Source of the DNA: Neofusicoccum parvum
Lineage: Eukaryota; Ascomycota; Dothideomycetes; Botryosphaeriales; Botryosphaeriaceae
Length of the DNA stretch: 64,000 nt
Assembly: GCA_020912385.1 (NCBI GenBank)
Contig: CP087216.1
Span: 2,046,001 to 2,110,000 of the forward strand
Direction: 5' to 3'
The translations under genes and the position numbers were made by a program. The notes beneath the pieces are model-generated. The model ran no database searches, was not told the origin of the DNA, and saw only the letters and a program-made list of their open reading frames with translations. Every line of letters starts with the position of its first letter. The first letter of the stretch is position 1. Below, piece after piece: positions 12,339 through 23,383 of the stretch.

Positions 12339-14139
12339 GGCTCGGTGGTGGGAGCGATGGAGTGGGCATGAGGTGAGGTTGCGTGTGTCAGGTGGCGGCT
12401 GTGTTCACTCTTGACTGGGCAGAATGCCAAGGCGAAAACACAGAACGCGACGCGTCGAGCGGCGGACACCACGGGGCGGGCGGCGCGGGAGAGCAGCAGC
12501 GCGCGCGACGCTTGGATGGCAGGACTCGGCGGCGCGATGCAGGGCGAATTGCGCAGGCGCAGCGATGGGGCGCGGGTGTTGGGTGTTGGTGCTGGTGATG
12601 GATGGAAAGCGCTGTGGAGCTTGGCCCGTTCAGGGTCTCGGCTGGCGCTGACTAAGGCGTAAAGGGGCTTAGGGGCAGCAGCTGGCTGTTGCTGGCGGGC
12701 TGCGCTGAAGCGAAAGCATGAACAGCGCCGTGACGTCGCAATCTTCTGGCCGCAGGCCGCACGACGGGCCCCGCGGGCTGCTGCGTCCGCTCCGCCCACG
12801 GATCTCGCCCGCAACAGCGCCCTCGCCCGCGCCCTCACGCCCGCGCGCCCTCCGCCTGCCGTGGCCGCCGCGGAGCCGTCAGCACGGAATGTCGCGCGAA
12901 ACAATACGAACCGTTGCCACCCGAGTCAGAAGCCGATCAAAGCAGTGGGTACGCCGTAGGGAAATTAAACGATATCGAAGCCAGCAATGAGCCCATTATT
13001 TGCGATTGCGCTCTCCCACGCCCGATATGGTCCCCGTGGGGCCGCTGCCACCGACTTTTACGCAGCCGCTGGTCTTTTGCCGCTTTGGTCCCAGCCTCGC
13101 ATCATCCTCGCGTTCAGAACAGGAGTGGCTGCGAGCGCCCCTGCGCATCCTATACGGACCCGGACCATTCGTACACCGGCCAGGACCGTGGCTGTGTCTT
13201 GCCTCTGCGCGGAGCGGATGCTCCCACGCCTGCGCCGCGCGACCGCCTGCAGCGAGCGCTTGACTGTGGCGTGGCCGGCGGACGCGCCTGGTGACGTTGC
13301 CGGCTGACGCACCCCCAAAGGCGCTGCTCGCGGCCACAAGTTTGCTTTTGGCCGTGGTTGGAACACTGCCAATGCTTCGGCCGCCCGTGCCGCTAGCCGT
13401 GTGCCGCCCTCGCGGAGCCACCGGCCGCTGCTTTTGCCAGTGATAGGCTGCGAGCCGCTATTAAAGGCATCTAATTGCCGCCTGAGGGAGCCAGTGGCTT
13501 GGCCAGGCCAGCCAGGCTGGGTTGGTCTAGAAATGGTACACTGCGCTTCTCCTTTCCATTGCGCGGCCGTGGCAGTCATTGCGCCATTCCCCTGCTCTGT
13601 GCGGACATGCGTCCTGCTTCGGATCTACGTCCTGAAGAATAAGTTGTCCATAAACCTACTTTCACGCAACAGTCTTCGCTTCTACTTTCAGCCGCTGCGC
13701 ATGTTCTATTTTGGTTGATCAATGACTTCCCAGCAACTCCGCAAGCTCTCATCCGGTGCTGTCTTCAAGTGCAGCATCGCCCTCTAAAGTGACTCTCGTT
13801 ATGCTATTATATCTGGCCGGCCTATCAAACAGTTCCGGCTTCGGGCGTTTCCCCTTTGCACCTCCGTTGTTTCAGCTGTTGTGAGATGCCTCTGAAACGA
13901 GGGCCTGGACATCCCTTAGCACCCTCCCAACCTCGCTCCGCAAAGTAGTCGGTCCGCACCACGAGAAAGCATCCAAAGCCGAGCCGGCCATCGCAATGGT
14001 GAAGTGACTCCATAAGCGTCCGCATTGTACCCAGATAGTCATTGTGCATCCTCCAAGCATCCCAGTGTGCGAAAGTGCTTCGCTTCTGCTAGTTCGTAAC
14101 GGGGCTGGCCCTTCCGCGCGTTATCGATTGACCTACTGC
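12339..14139. other. Intergenic, nothing recognised
   Basis: About 1.8 kb between two minus-strand genes, GC-rich from 12400 to 12900. Short frames on both strands lack motifs. The part next to 12339 would hold the promoter of the polyQ gene and the part next to 14139 the 3' UTR of the 2EXR-like gene. Confidence 0.4.
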
Positions 14140-15568
14140 TCAATCGCGCCGCAGCAACATCCTCCGCCTGAACGGCGCCCCCAAACCCGCGTCGCCCGGC
14201 GTGTCGAGGAACGTGCGGTCGCGCCCGTCCTCCCGGATTTCCCGGCGCGACCTGGCAAACACCTCGTCCTCGGTGCGGAACCTGCGGACCTCGTCGTCGA
14301 CGCCCAGACCCGGCTGGCCGGGGATCCTCCATCCGGGGAAGGCGTCCTCCATGACGTCCTCGTCGTACGTGACGTCGTACTCGAAGTTCGCCTGGTACCG
14401 CGTGTGGCCGACGGCGTAGCCTCGCGCCCGAGCCCGCGCCAGCGCCCACGCCTGCAGCCGCAGCCGCGCCCGCCACAGCCGCTTGAGCCCCGTCTGCGGC
14501 CACGCGCCGTGGTGGAGCACCAGCGCCAGCTTCAGGCCCGGGATTGCGGCGCGGAGACGGTCGAGGCGCTCCCAAAAGAACGCGTCTCGGTGGTGGCGAT
14601 GGCAGTGCGAGATATCCATCGGATAAACAAAGTCCGCGTCGACGCAGGTGCCGGGGCAGACGAGACTGTCGGCCAGCGTGTCCTGGGGCCCGTCGAGCGT
14701 GTACTCCGCCGGGAGGATGAGCTCGAGGTGCTGGAGCCCTCCGACCGCGGCGAGCTGTCTGCAGACCTTCAGGAACGCCGCGTCGTGCGGCCGCATGTCC
14801 GGCTGCTCTCCCGGCACGCAGATCGCCTTCTCGGGGATGTTCAGCCGTGGCGGTATGCGCGTGATCCTCCAGTCTAGGAGCCTGTTGTGTGGGGTCTTCC
14901 GCAGGGCGAAAGACGTCGTGTCCATGCCCCGCCTTTCGAGCGCGTCTCGGAGGGTTTTTTGCTCATTAAAGGTCCAGATCCAGCCGTAGCCCAAACCACC
15001 GCGCTCCAGACCAAAGGTAATACCGACATCATCCATGGGGAAGGGGACATGGATGGTTAGGTGGCGGATATGCTGAAAGTTGGCAGGGCCGATGGTGTCA
15101 AGGAAGCAGCTCAGAGCTATCCAGCCAGTGCTTGCAGTGAAACGCCACTTGTTCCTGCTGTAAAAGAATGCTGTGATTTCCTGATGAAGTGCCTTGTTCA
15201 GACGCATCATGTCAAGCGTTTGGCGGAGCGGTGCGAAGGAGTTGTTGAAGCCCATGGCGTCTTTGTGCATCTTGAGAATCTCGAATTCCCCGTACGAGAA
15301 CAACTCTTCCCAGATCATGAGGCGGACTTCTATCGGGATTTCCATAAAGGATTTCCCACGCTGTCGTGTCATCTGACAGCTGTTAGCAGCTATGCCGTAC
15401 TACAGCTCAGCGGGCCCGAGAGTATTGGCTACGTACGGTGTACTTTGCGGACTTCCGCTCCTGATACAGGTGATAGAACTGGGGCGTGTTGTACGGCTGA
15501 AGTTCTTCTTCGGTCCATGGATCTGGAAATGAGGACCTTCCAGGTATGGTCACGGCGGATCCGGCCAT
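14140..15568 (-). CDS. F-box/2EXR-like fungal protein, tandem copy A
   Basis: Member of a fungus-specific family of unknown biochemical role whose N-terminus resembles an F-box/2EXR motif. Two exons, 15568-15437 and 15372-14140, are split by a 64-nt phase-0 intron, giving 454 residues. The start is the ATG at 15568 (MAGSAV); the frame extends upstream only through non-ATG codons. The motif RGKSFMEIPIEVRLMIWEELF begins right after the intron. It is followed by LRQTLDMMRLNKALHQEITAFFYSRNKWRF, GWIALSCFLDTIGPANFQHIRHLTIHVPF, and a region with two Cys (LVCPGTCVDADF) near residue 300. The C-terminal 70 residues are Arg- and Asp/Glu-rich. It shares gene structure and block order with the next gene (16747-17931), so the two are tandem paralogues. 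If it is an F-box protein it would be a substrate adaptor, but that is unproven. Confidence 0.8.
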
Positions 15569-16746
15569 GATTCTGCTGTTTCTAGGCACGTAGCCAGTGG
15601 AGAGGACCTTCTAGATGGTGTGGTGGATACGACTTCTCGCTGTTGTGCTGGTGTGCCGATAGCCGTGCAAGGCGGTTGGGTTTTATGTTGGTCCGTGGAG
15701 GTGGCAGGTCGCGAAGTTAAGGTTGCTGGAACGTCCCTAAGGTCTAAAGAAAAAAGCTACGCGAGCTTGGACCCGAAATATGAATGAAAGTTAGGAAGCC
15801 TTATCTTTGGTGACTGGAAGTTGGAGCCAGCCTGTTCAATCACGCTGTCCAGATATTCCATCTCCAGCACCACCCACTGCAATTTGACTCATTACCAGGG
15901 CTTCTTTAGCCACTAAAAGCGGGCTAGGAGCGAGTTGCTGACAGTCAAAGCTTTTTAGTGCCATCACCATTGGCACTAGGCGGAAGAAATCCCCACACGT
16001 CGCAATAGAACCCACGGCTCAAGAGAGCATACAAAAACGCACCGTGGTCGGATATTTTAGGCGCTGTTGGAAATTTTGGAATGCGCAACGTGGCGCTCTC
16101 TAGTGAGGGCCTGCAACAGCTCGACCGCGCTGCGACGCCTGGCCTGGCAGCCCCTGCTGCAGCGAATAATACATCGTTTCTCATCTCTCCATGCATAGGG
16201 AGGGAGATGTATAAGGGCCCAAACAATCAAGGAGCATTATGACGTGCCTCACTCTTGTGCTCTTTTGCAACACCTGCTGACATCACGAAGCGGCAAGCCT
16301 CGCCGGTCTGTTTGGAAGGTCATCAACTCTCACTGAATTTTGATTGCAGTCGCCGCTACACGACCACAGAAGTTACCTGATCAGCTGAAGATAGTGGAAT
16401 ATGCTGGGATCCTGCGACTTACCACTCAAGCAATCCTTGTTACTCTACAATAGCGCAACCGGGCCGTGGGGTTGCTCCATCTGAGTTCATGGCAATGTTT
16501 GAAAAGAGAGTACTTTCACAAGAACTTCAAGTGGAAATTTTGCTGGCTAGATGCCATGGAGCATCACCTGCGTAAAGTTTCGCGATTGTTTGTGAGAAAT
16601 TTTGCAATTAGTGACTCAACCACGGGCAGTGGAAACAGCCAGCTCAGGCAAAGGCCATGAGCTTGTCTATCTGACTATCCATCGCAATCCATAAGCTCAC
16701 CCAGCTATCATTGAGCTTGACCAACCAACTTGCTCTAGCCAGAAGT
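15569..16746. other. Spacer between tandem 2EXR-like genes
   Basis: About 1.2 kb containing the promoter of copy A and the 3' region of copy B. No coding resemblance to the flanking genes was seen in the spacer. Confidence 0.4.
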
Positions 16747-17931
16747 TTACGCACTCCACGAGGGTTCGTGAGCAGGGTCTCCAGTAGGCACCGCGCACGG
16801 CGATGTCGCTGTGGGAAACTCCCAGTCCGTCAAGCAGAGCTCCATGACGTTCTCACCATCGACAACCTCGTAGGCGAAGTACTCCCCCAAGCCAACGTGG
16901 GTAGCTCCGATAGCGTAGCCAAAGCTATAGCCTTTAGACTTCGCATGATACAGGAACCATTCATGGTTGTTGATGTTGCGTCGATAGTAACCTGGACAGT
17001 CTTGAGGCCCGAGACCCTGGTTGTAAATCTCCCCATCATGTAGCAGCACGATAGAGATGTCAAGCTCTGGTATCTTGTCTCGAAGGTTGTCTAGCTGAGT
17101 CCAGAAGAAACGGTCATTGTGCCAGGTCCGGAGGTGGTGGTTGTCGATGCGGTCACACGTCTCGTCGCAGACGAGCTTGTCGCGGAAGTAGTCGTATGGC
17201 CCCTCCACAAGTCTATGACACGGCAAGAGAAACCTCAGCTTCTTGAGAGCCTTGAAGCGTCCGAGCTTCTGGCAGGCTCCTTGGAAAGCGGAGTAGTGGT
17301 TCATAGCCCACAATTGGGCCTCTTCTTTGATGAACGGAACATGGACGGTGAGAGATTTGATGAACTGGAAGTTGGAGCTGCCGATGGTGGATAGGAACGA
17401 GTTGAGAGTGATCCAGCCATACGAGCCACTGAAACGAAACTCGTTCGCACTGTAGAAGACTTCAGCGGCCTCGCGGTTGATGGTTTTGTTGAGGCAAAGG
17501 ACTTTCTTCAGAGCCGGCACGAAGCTGCGGAAGAAGAGCCATGCAGGGCCGGGAACCGTCCAACTTGTCTTGTTGAGGAACGAAACGCAAGTAAAGAGGA
17601 AATCCTCAGACTCAAAGTCCGCGAGTTCGAAAGGGACGGGGGACTTGAAGAGCTCCTCGTAGATCTGGATGCGGATTTCCGTGGGCAGTTCCATGAAGGG
17701 GATGCGCTGTTGTACCTGTTATGAAAGACGCCGTCAGCGGCCGGTCAAAAGTCGAAGTGAGGCCGTAGTGACTGCCGTGGGAGGACTTACGGAGATTCGG
17801 TGCCTTTCTATCATGACTTTCGTGGAAAAGTCAAGATACTCGATGGCCCACCCCCACCGTGACTTTCTCTTCTGCTTGGCCGCTCCATTGGAGCTGATGC
17901 CCGGCATCGCACCGCCGCTTGACGAAGCCAT
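16747..17931 (-). CDS. F-box/2EXR-like fungal protein, tandem copy B
   Basis: Paralogue of the gene at 14140-15568. Exon 1 is 17931-17791 and exon 2 is 17715-16747, around a 75-nt phase-0 intron placed just before the conserved motif, giving 369 residues. The ATG at 17931 (MASSSGGAMPG) is the first in frame. The block RIPFMELPTEIRIQIYEELF follows the intron. Then come LNKTINREAAEVFYSANEF, GWITLNSFLSTIGSSNFQF, LTVHVPF and the Cys pair LVCDETCDRIDNHH, in the same order as in copy A. A basic patch (KQKRKSRWGW) precedes the intron. It lacks the Arg-rich C-terminal tail of copy A. The shared intron position supports origin by tandem duplication. Function unknown; a ubiquitin-ligase adaptor role would be inference from the motif. 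Confidence 0.8.
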
Positions 17932-18415
17932 CAGGCGGGCCACGGACAGCGCAGGTGGCTGCGTGTTGGAAGAGAGGGTGATGTTGATGGTGAAGTGTGG
18001 AAGGTCTGGCGGGGCGGCCGACGCGCCTTTTGTGTGCTTGCGACGTCGCCTCGCCAACGCTTCGGGAAAGAACCATCAGTGCAAGCAAAGGTGATTGAAA
18101 CATCTATGTGGTGCTTGCAAATGTTGCTGTGGTAGGCTTTCACGCTGCCGCTGCGAATTCTTTACAAGTTACCACTGTTTCGCTACCCCAAAGCCAGATT
18201 CCTTCGGCCTGGAGCTTTTCTCGCCATCCACCAAGGCCTCTTCTTCATCCAATCGCAAAAGTGAGAGAGAAACCAGAGTTCACTAGAAACAAGGCTCTGT
18301 GTGCCCAATCCCATTGTCTCGTCTCTATGGTGCCCATTACAAACCAGTCGCTTCGTGCGCGGATTTCACGGACTAACGACTTCGTATCGGTGAGGCAGTA
18401 CCAGCTGCAACGACT
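17932..18415. other. Spacer upstream of copy B
   Basis: About 480 bp holding the promoter of copy B and the trailing end of the decayed third copy. Nothing else recognised. Confidence 0.35.
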
Positions 18416-18957
18416 TCAGTGCATCAGCCTATCCCAATCGCTTGACAGCTGTTGTATAGTATGGTAGTAGGCGCTACTCCAAGGCGGGCGATTTGGTTTG
18501 TTGGCACCGTACAGCGCGATGCACTTGTAGCTCGGCCTACGCAGGCACCGGCACTCGAAACTCAACTGAAGTCGGACGCGGAGTCTTCTGAATAGCGTGT
18601 GCTGGATGTGTAGCAGGGGAGACAGTATGGTGATCTTCCGCGGAAGCTGCCTGTTGGAGGGATGCACGGTCTGGAGGGAGTGGTCGAGGAGGACTTATAC
18701 ATCAAAGAGCTTAGAAAACTGGAACTCGCTCTTGCCGTAGATGGTCTCTGCAGCTTCGTGGTGGATGGTCTTGCTGAGCCGTAATATTCGAAGAGCGGGG
18801 GCTATGATCTTGAATCTCTGCCAATGGGAGTCTCGATAGAAGTGCTCGAAGGGCTGATGGGGCTGGTGCTCAAAGGGCACATCTAAGATGAGAGGAAACT
18901 CAAATATCTCCATCGTACCTTTGTAGGAAGATCCATGAACTCTTTGGCCTGCTTTGG
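18416..18957 (-). pseudogene. Decayed third copy of the 2EXR-like tandem family
   Basis: Reading from a splice-acceptor-like CAG at 18960-18958, the sequence gives PKQAKEFMDLPTKVR, the equivalent of the exon-2 start of copies A and B. A one-base loss near 18911-18916 then shifts the frame. The homology resumes as MEIFEFPL, followed by ALRILRLSKTIHHEAAETIYGKSEFQF, matching the LNKTINREAAEVFYSANEF block of copy B. A stop follows after LFDV at about 18695. Downstream sequence to 18416 is open but only weakly similar. The frameshift, the early stop and the missing C-terminal half indicate a pseudogene. Orientation and spacing continue the array. Confidence 0.7.
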
Positions 18958-19433
18958 CTGTCTTGGACCATCATTGATAACGGATGCAACGAGTGCTATG
19001 AAACTTGAGGAAGCTACTTACGTAGATATGTGTCCATTTAGAGCTTTCTGAGCTTCTTTTTGGGCTCAATCGACATTCTATCGTTGGCTTGGAATGGTGA
19101 GCTTGTGGAAAAAAATGGAAGCAACAGGAGCGTCTTCGTCGGCCAGGATATGTCTTGCTTAGTGGCATTAAGAAGTATGTGATTGGAATTCAAATAGAGG
19201 AGCAGGCCCGCCGGCCAACAAAGTGAGAAATTCTGCACGCTCTTAAAGGACAGTACACGTGGATGCATACTAACACTTGTTAGTACTTCCTCGATGTCAC
19301 AAACTTGACCACCAAAGTGTAGAAAAAAACTGTTCATTTGTACCACAAAAATATGCACAAGCACCTGTAGCTCTCTTCCCATGCATTCCAACTGTCCACC
19401 AAGCATAAAGACTTGAAATATTTATCCAGACAC
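18958..19433. other. Intergenic, nothing recognised
   Basis: About 480 bp between the decayed 2EXR-like copy and the reductase stop. It may contain the lost first exon of the decayed copy, but no start could be assigned. Confidence 0.35.
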
Positions 19434-20556
19434 TTAGTTCAACCGCCAGCTCTGAAGAATCTCCTTCATTGACTTGGTCTTGATCTCAGGGAACTTCTCG
19501 TTCAAAGATCCTTCCGCCTGCACCTCCAGAATCCCCTTCACGTTCCAGATTCCGAAAATAGCAAACAGCTTCTGCAGGTCCACCTTTGGATAGTGAGCAT
19601 ACACCGGGACATGACATGGAAGCTCTGTGATCTGAAAGCTCTGGAGCTTCTCGACGCTGTCATAGCTAACGTCAAACGTAGCACCTACCGGACAGGGGAG
19701 AGCCAGTCAGCACATCAAAGCATATCAGAAGAGATGGATACGACCTACCCAAAGCCTCCTCTGCATGCTTCACGCATTCATTCCACGTCGTGGTATCGCC
19801 AATCACACGGCTCGTCTCCGGCCAATCCGGAACCTCCATCATGGCGGCTACGAAGGCGGCGATATCGAAGGTGTACGTGAGCGTGATGGGTTCATTGCCG
19901 GTCCCAGGGATTCCAGCAGTCTTACCCGCGACATCGAGCACGAACGCGTAGGGCGTCATGTAGGACTTGAGATGCGGGGGGCCGTAGTAGTCGCTCAGGA
20001 AGCCGACCGCAAACCGAGTCCATTGCAGGTCCGTCTTCCTTAGTTCTTCGATGGCCGCTGTCTTGAACTTGACGTAGGGTTCGTCGGCGTGCGCGCTTCA
20101 TGTAAGGTCAACGCAGCTGGCTGGGTATGATGTATTTCAATGCACTTACGGATCTACAGTCTCGGAGTCGAGGGCCCATTCGCTGGGAATGAAGCGTTTC
20201 GTTGCTGATGACTTCTCAGAGGCTTTTATCAGGTTCAGCTGAGCTTGTCCGTCCGCACTACCGTTGATCGAGGTCGCTGAGATGACCGTGTTGATCTGGT
20301 GTTTCTCAAGTGTATCTTTCAATCCATCGACATCGTAATAGTCCACTTGGATGGCAGAAACTCCGGGAATATCAGGACACTGATTCTGAGGCTATTTGAT
20401 GCGTCAGCAGAACTGCCAAGCTGCGACATTAGCTCACACTAGAGAACAGACCTTTCGAGACAGTATAAAAACAGTGTGCTGCGGGTGCGATTGCAACACT
20501 TCGACGATTGCACGTCCGATGCCGCTCGACCCACCAGAGACTGCGATTTTGACCAT
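19434..20556 (-). CDS. NmrA-like / isoflavone-reductase-family NAD(P)-binding protein
   Basis: Atypical short-chain dehydrogenase of the NmrA/isoflavone reductase group, expected to bind NAD(P) in the cytosol, either as a redox enzyme or as a redox sensor. Four exons: 20556-20452, 20391-20150, 20095-19749 and 19684-19434. Introns of 60, 54 and 64 nt are phase-consistent and give 314 residues. The N-terminal Rossmann motif is MVKIAVSGGSSGIGRAIVEV. Family features follow: DYYDVDGLKDTLEKHQINTVIS, the conserved RFIPSEWALD, KFKTAAIEELRKTDLQWTRF and FDIAAFVAAMMEVPDWPET. The length is usual for the family. A TATA-like box lies 82 bp upstream of the start. The substrate is not predictable; such genes often sit in detoxification or secondary-metabolism loci, but the direct neighbours give no hint. 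Confidence 0.87.
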
Positions 20557-20637
20557 TTTCGATTTGCTGCTGTAGATCTCAATGAGGAAGACGAAGCTTT
20601 AGATATGTTGGCGCAGTTACCCTCATAGCACTACCCG

Positions 20638-20645
20638 TATTTATA
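20638..20645 (-). promoter_or_regulatory. TATA box of the NmrA-like gene
   Basis: Minus-strand TATAAATA, 82-89 bp upstream of the NmrA-like start codon. Confidence 0.5.
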
Positions 20646-21933
20646 CACTACCATTGCATCCATCAGTTGCATGCACCATCATACCATTATAAATACAACA
20701 ACAAATTATCAATCCCCCGGATGGTGTACATCCGCTCTCCGAGTTGCCAACGACGTCCAGGAGTAGAGGTTCGTCGTCGGCCACCAGATCGGAAGTTCCG
20801 ACCCGACTCCATTGGGTGAAGAGCCCCACGTAGCGTCAAAGCCAAAGCCCTTTGTGCCTGAAGCGAGGACCCAAACACCATAACTCTCAATAAAGGGACA
20901 CATATTCAAGGCGTTGCTCTGGTAAGAGCCATCATCTTTCATACGATCTTTCCCTCCTTCTTGGAGCGCTCGTCTATCCAATATCATTGACTCTGGAGAA
21001 GAGACCCTGTGAGCCTTGTTCTCAGCGACAATTGAACACCACAACTTTCGATGCCTAACTGAAAGGTAAGCCTCCATAAAAGCGAGCGCTTCCACTTGCC
21101 GATGCGGACGAGACAACATAGCCCCCATCACCACCCATCCCGAGCAAACGCAAAATCCAGCCAAACAGCCAAACAGCCAGCCGCCCCAGCCTCCAAAAAA
21201 GCCGTCCCACAGCACCGATCAGAGCAACGAAACCCCCCACCCGCCCATACCACCACGCTCCCCAGCCCGTCCACCACAAGCGCCCCTCCACAACCCCCTT
21301 CCGCCAACCGCCCTCAGCGCGCAAAAAAAACCCCGGAAACCCCCTACGCAAGCCACCCGCCCAGAACAATTCACCCGCGCCGCCTCGTCGACGCCGCCAC
21401 GCCAGCCTGGCGGAGACGCCGTGGCACGGAGCCCACGCCGGCAGAACAATGAAGCGCGATCCCCCCGCGCCCGAGAAAAGAGCCTCCCCGCCCCCGCCAC
21501 ATCATCGCGCCCCCCGGAGAGTGCAAATGCAGCAAACAGCAGGCGGGCAGGACAGGGTAGGCAGGGAGACCGATTGCACGTGACCGACGGACCCCGGTCG
21601 CGGGGATGACGCGGCTCCGCGACGGGAGAAAAGTAAGCACGACGGTCAGAGGGTGGGTTGGGTCAAAGCGGATTTTCATGGGAGTGATTATGTCCAGTAG
21701 GAGAGGGGGAAAAAAATAATGAGAGGGTTTACTACAGGCGATGATGACTGGTTCCGACCAATGTGAACGTATGCACCGCGGTGCCGCCAGATATGCCCCG
21801 ACCAACAACGTGCTGTGAGAGGGAGGAGAAAAAAACGCGCGCTCAAAGTACTTCGCTCTCACGTATCCACAGTAAAACGGAAGCAGAAGAATTAGGAAAC
21901 AAGTCCGGACCCTTGCCATCAGGTTTTCCTCCA

Positions 21934-21957
21934 TCGTCGTCGTCGTCGTCGTCGTCG
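21934..21957. repeat. (TCG)8 microsatellite
   Basis: Eight uninterrupted TCG units in non-coding DNA between the NmrA-like gene and the mitochondrial carrier. Confidence 0.95.
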
Positions 21958-22223
21958 GCAACCACCTACCATCAACCCTTCCCGCCGCCGAGCCCGCCCG
22001 AGATCAACTCGGACCAAGAGAAGAAGAAAAAAAAAAAGGGGGCGAGGAGCAATCCGATTCGGAACTCCGGCGAGAGAGCCCTCCACCTGCCGTTCCGTTC
22101 TCTCCCAACCCCGGAACCGCCGCTTTCGGGTTTCGAGGACGCTCCGACGATTGACCACCGCCCCGCGCTTATCGTGGGGCCGCCGCCGCCGCCGCCGCCC
22201 CGTATCCGTGTCTCGGAGTTTTC

Positions 22224-23383
22224 TCACTTGGTGATGAACCCGAGGTAGTCGGCCACGATCAGAGTCACCATGCTGTTGCGCGAATGCCCGTCAGCCCGCC
22301 GATCACCGACGAATCCCGGAGAGCCAAAAGCGGAATTTGTCCACAGCGCGACGGATTGGGGGAGGAATTGGGGGGAAAAGGAAAGGATGAGACTCACGCG
22401 TGAGGTGCGATGCGCACATAGTAGGTGCCGAAGCCACGGTAGAACCGCAGGAGCCCCTCGTCGCGGGCGACCTTCTTGAAGCAGTCGGCCATGCCGCGGT
22501 ACGGCACGGAGCCGTCGGGGCGCTTGGTCTGCTTCTGCAGGCGGGTCTTGACGAAGTCGAAGGGCAGGCTGAAGAAGGAGGCGAAGAAGCCGGCGATGGC
22601 CGAGGCGGTCAGCGTCTGGGTGCGGGGCGCCAGGCTGGTGTCCTTCAGCTGGTTCTTCGCCTCGGAGAAGAAGGCGAGCTGGCCGAAGTTGAGGGCCATG
22701 GCGCGCACCACGGTCGGGTAGCAGCCGGCCCAGAGCGCGGTGATGCCCTCGTTCTTGGAGATGCGCGCGAGCGCGTCGATCACCGACTTGTAATTGGCGC
22801 GCTCGGCCGGCGGCTTCAGGCCGTCGCTCTGCATGCGGATGAGGGCAAGATCCGCGGGGTTGCCGACCATGGCGGCCAGACCACCAGCGGCCAGGCCTGC
22901 GCCTGCGCGCTCCTTGAAGCCGATCTTTGTGCCTTTGCTGTCTGCTGTCTTGGTCATTGTCTTCATGAAGGTGTCGAAGAAACCGAGGCGAGCGGTGGTG
23001 TAGACGGCTTGGCGGAGGAGACCGGCGGAGAGACCGGTGTAGAGGTCGAGCACCTTGCCCGCCGCTATCACCTCCTTTGTGACCGAAAGAGGAGTTGGCT
23101 TCGGACCGGTCTTCACGCCCTCGCCGGCCAATTGCAGGCGGACCTTGATCATGTCAATGGGCTGGATGACGGTGGTCGCGGTCATGCCGGCGAGACCGCC
23201 GTTAATGAATGGTAGCGCGGCGCGCATGGCGGGCGTGTGGAGGAAGTCGTTGGTGGCTTTGCTCGGGTTCTCGGCGGCGGTCTTCATGGACGCGGAGCCC
23301 TCGGAGGCAGCTTCCTTTGCGCTGTTCATGGCGGCCGAGGTCTGGCGCTTTGCCGCCTCGAGCAGCGAGGAGCCGGAAGACAT
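22224..23383 (-). CDS. Mitochondrial carrier, 2-oxoglutarate/malate (or dicarboxylate) type
   Basis: Inner-mitochondrial-membrane solute carrier, most like the oxoglutarate/malate antiporter group. Two exons, 23383-22398 and 22272-22224, around a 125-nt intron, give 344 residues. The last 16 residues come from the short second exon, which completes RIAPHAMVTLIVADYLGFITK. Three Solcar repeats are visible by their signature motifs: QPIDMIKVRLQ (about residue 83), NPADLALIRMQ (about 185) and LPFDFVKTRLQ (about 290). The NPADLALIRMQSDG version in repeat 2 is the substrate-contact motif of the oxoglutarate/dicarboxylate carriers. Residues 1-55 form an Ala/Ser/Lys-rich extension ahead of the first repeat, longer than in animal homologues. 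The ATG at 23383 is the first in-frame ATG. It would exchange 2-oxoglutarate for malate or related dicarboxylates; the exact substrate needs a transport assay. Confidence 0.9.

Larger units (their letters stand above)
20557..22223. other. Intergenic with microsatellites
   Basis: About 1.7 kb. It contains A-rich and C-rich patches from 21200 to 21500, a (TCG)8 run at 21934-21957 and a (GCC)n run near 22180-22199. A minus-strand frame at 20709-21215 has a fairly natural composition (CPFIESYGVWVLASGTKGFG), but no family, start or splice context could be assigned. Confidence 0.4.

Noticed and set aside
20641..21215. Minus-strand frame with natural-looking segment CPFIESYGVWVLASGTKGFG
   Set aside because: No start, splice set or recognisable domain; could be a decayed enzyme but cannot be supported.
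22400..23215. 271-codon plus-strand frame opposite the mitochondrial carrier
   Set aside because: Antisense shadow of a confidently identified carrier gene.
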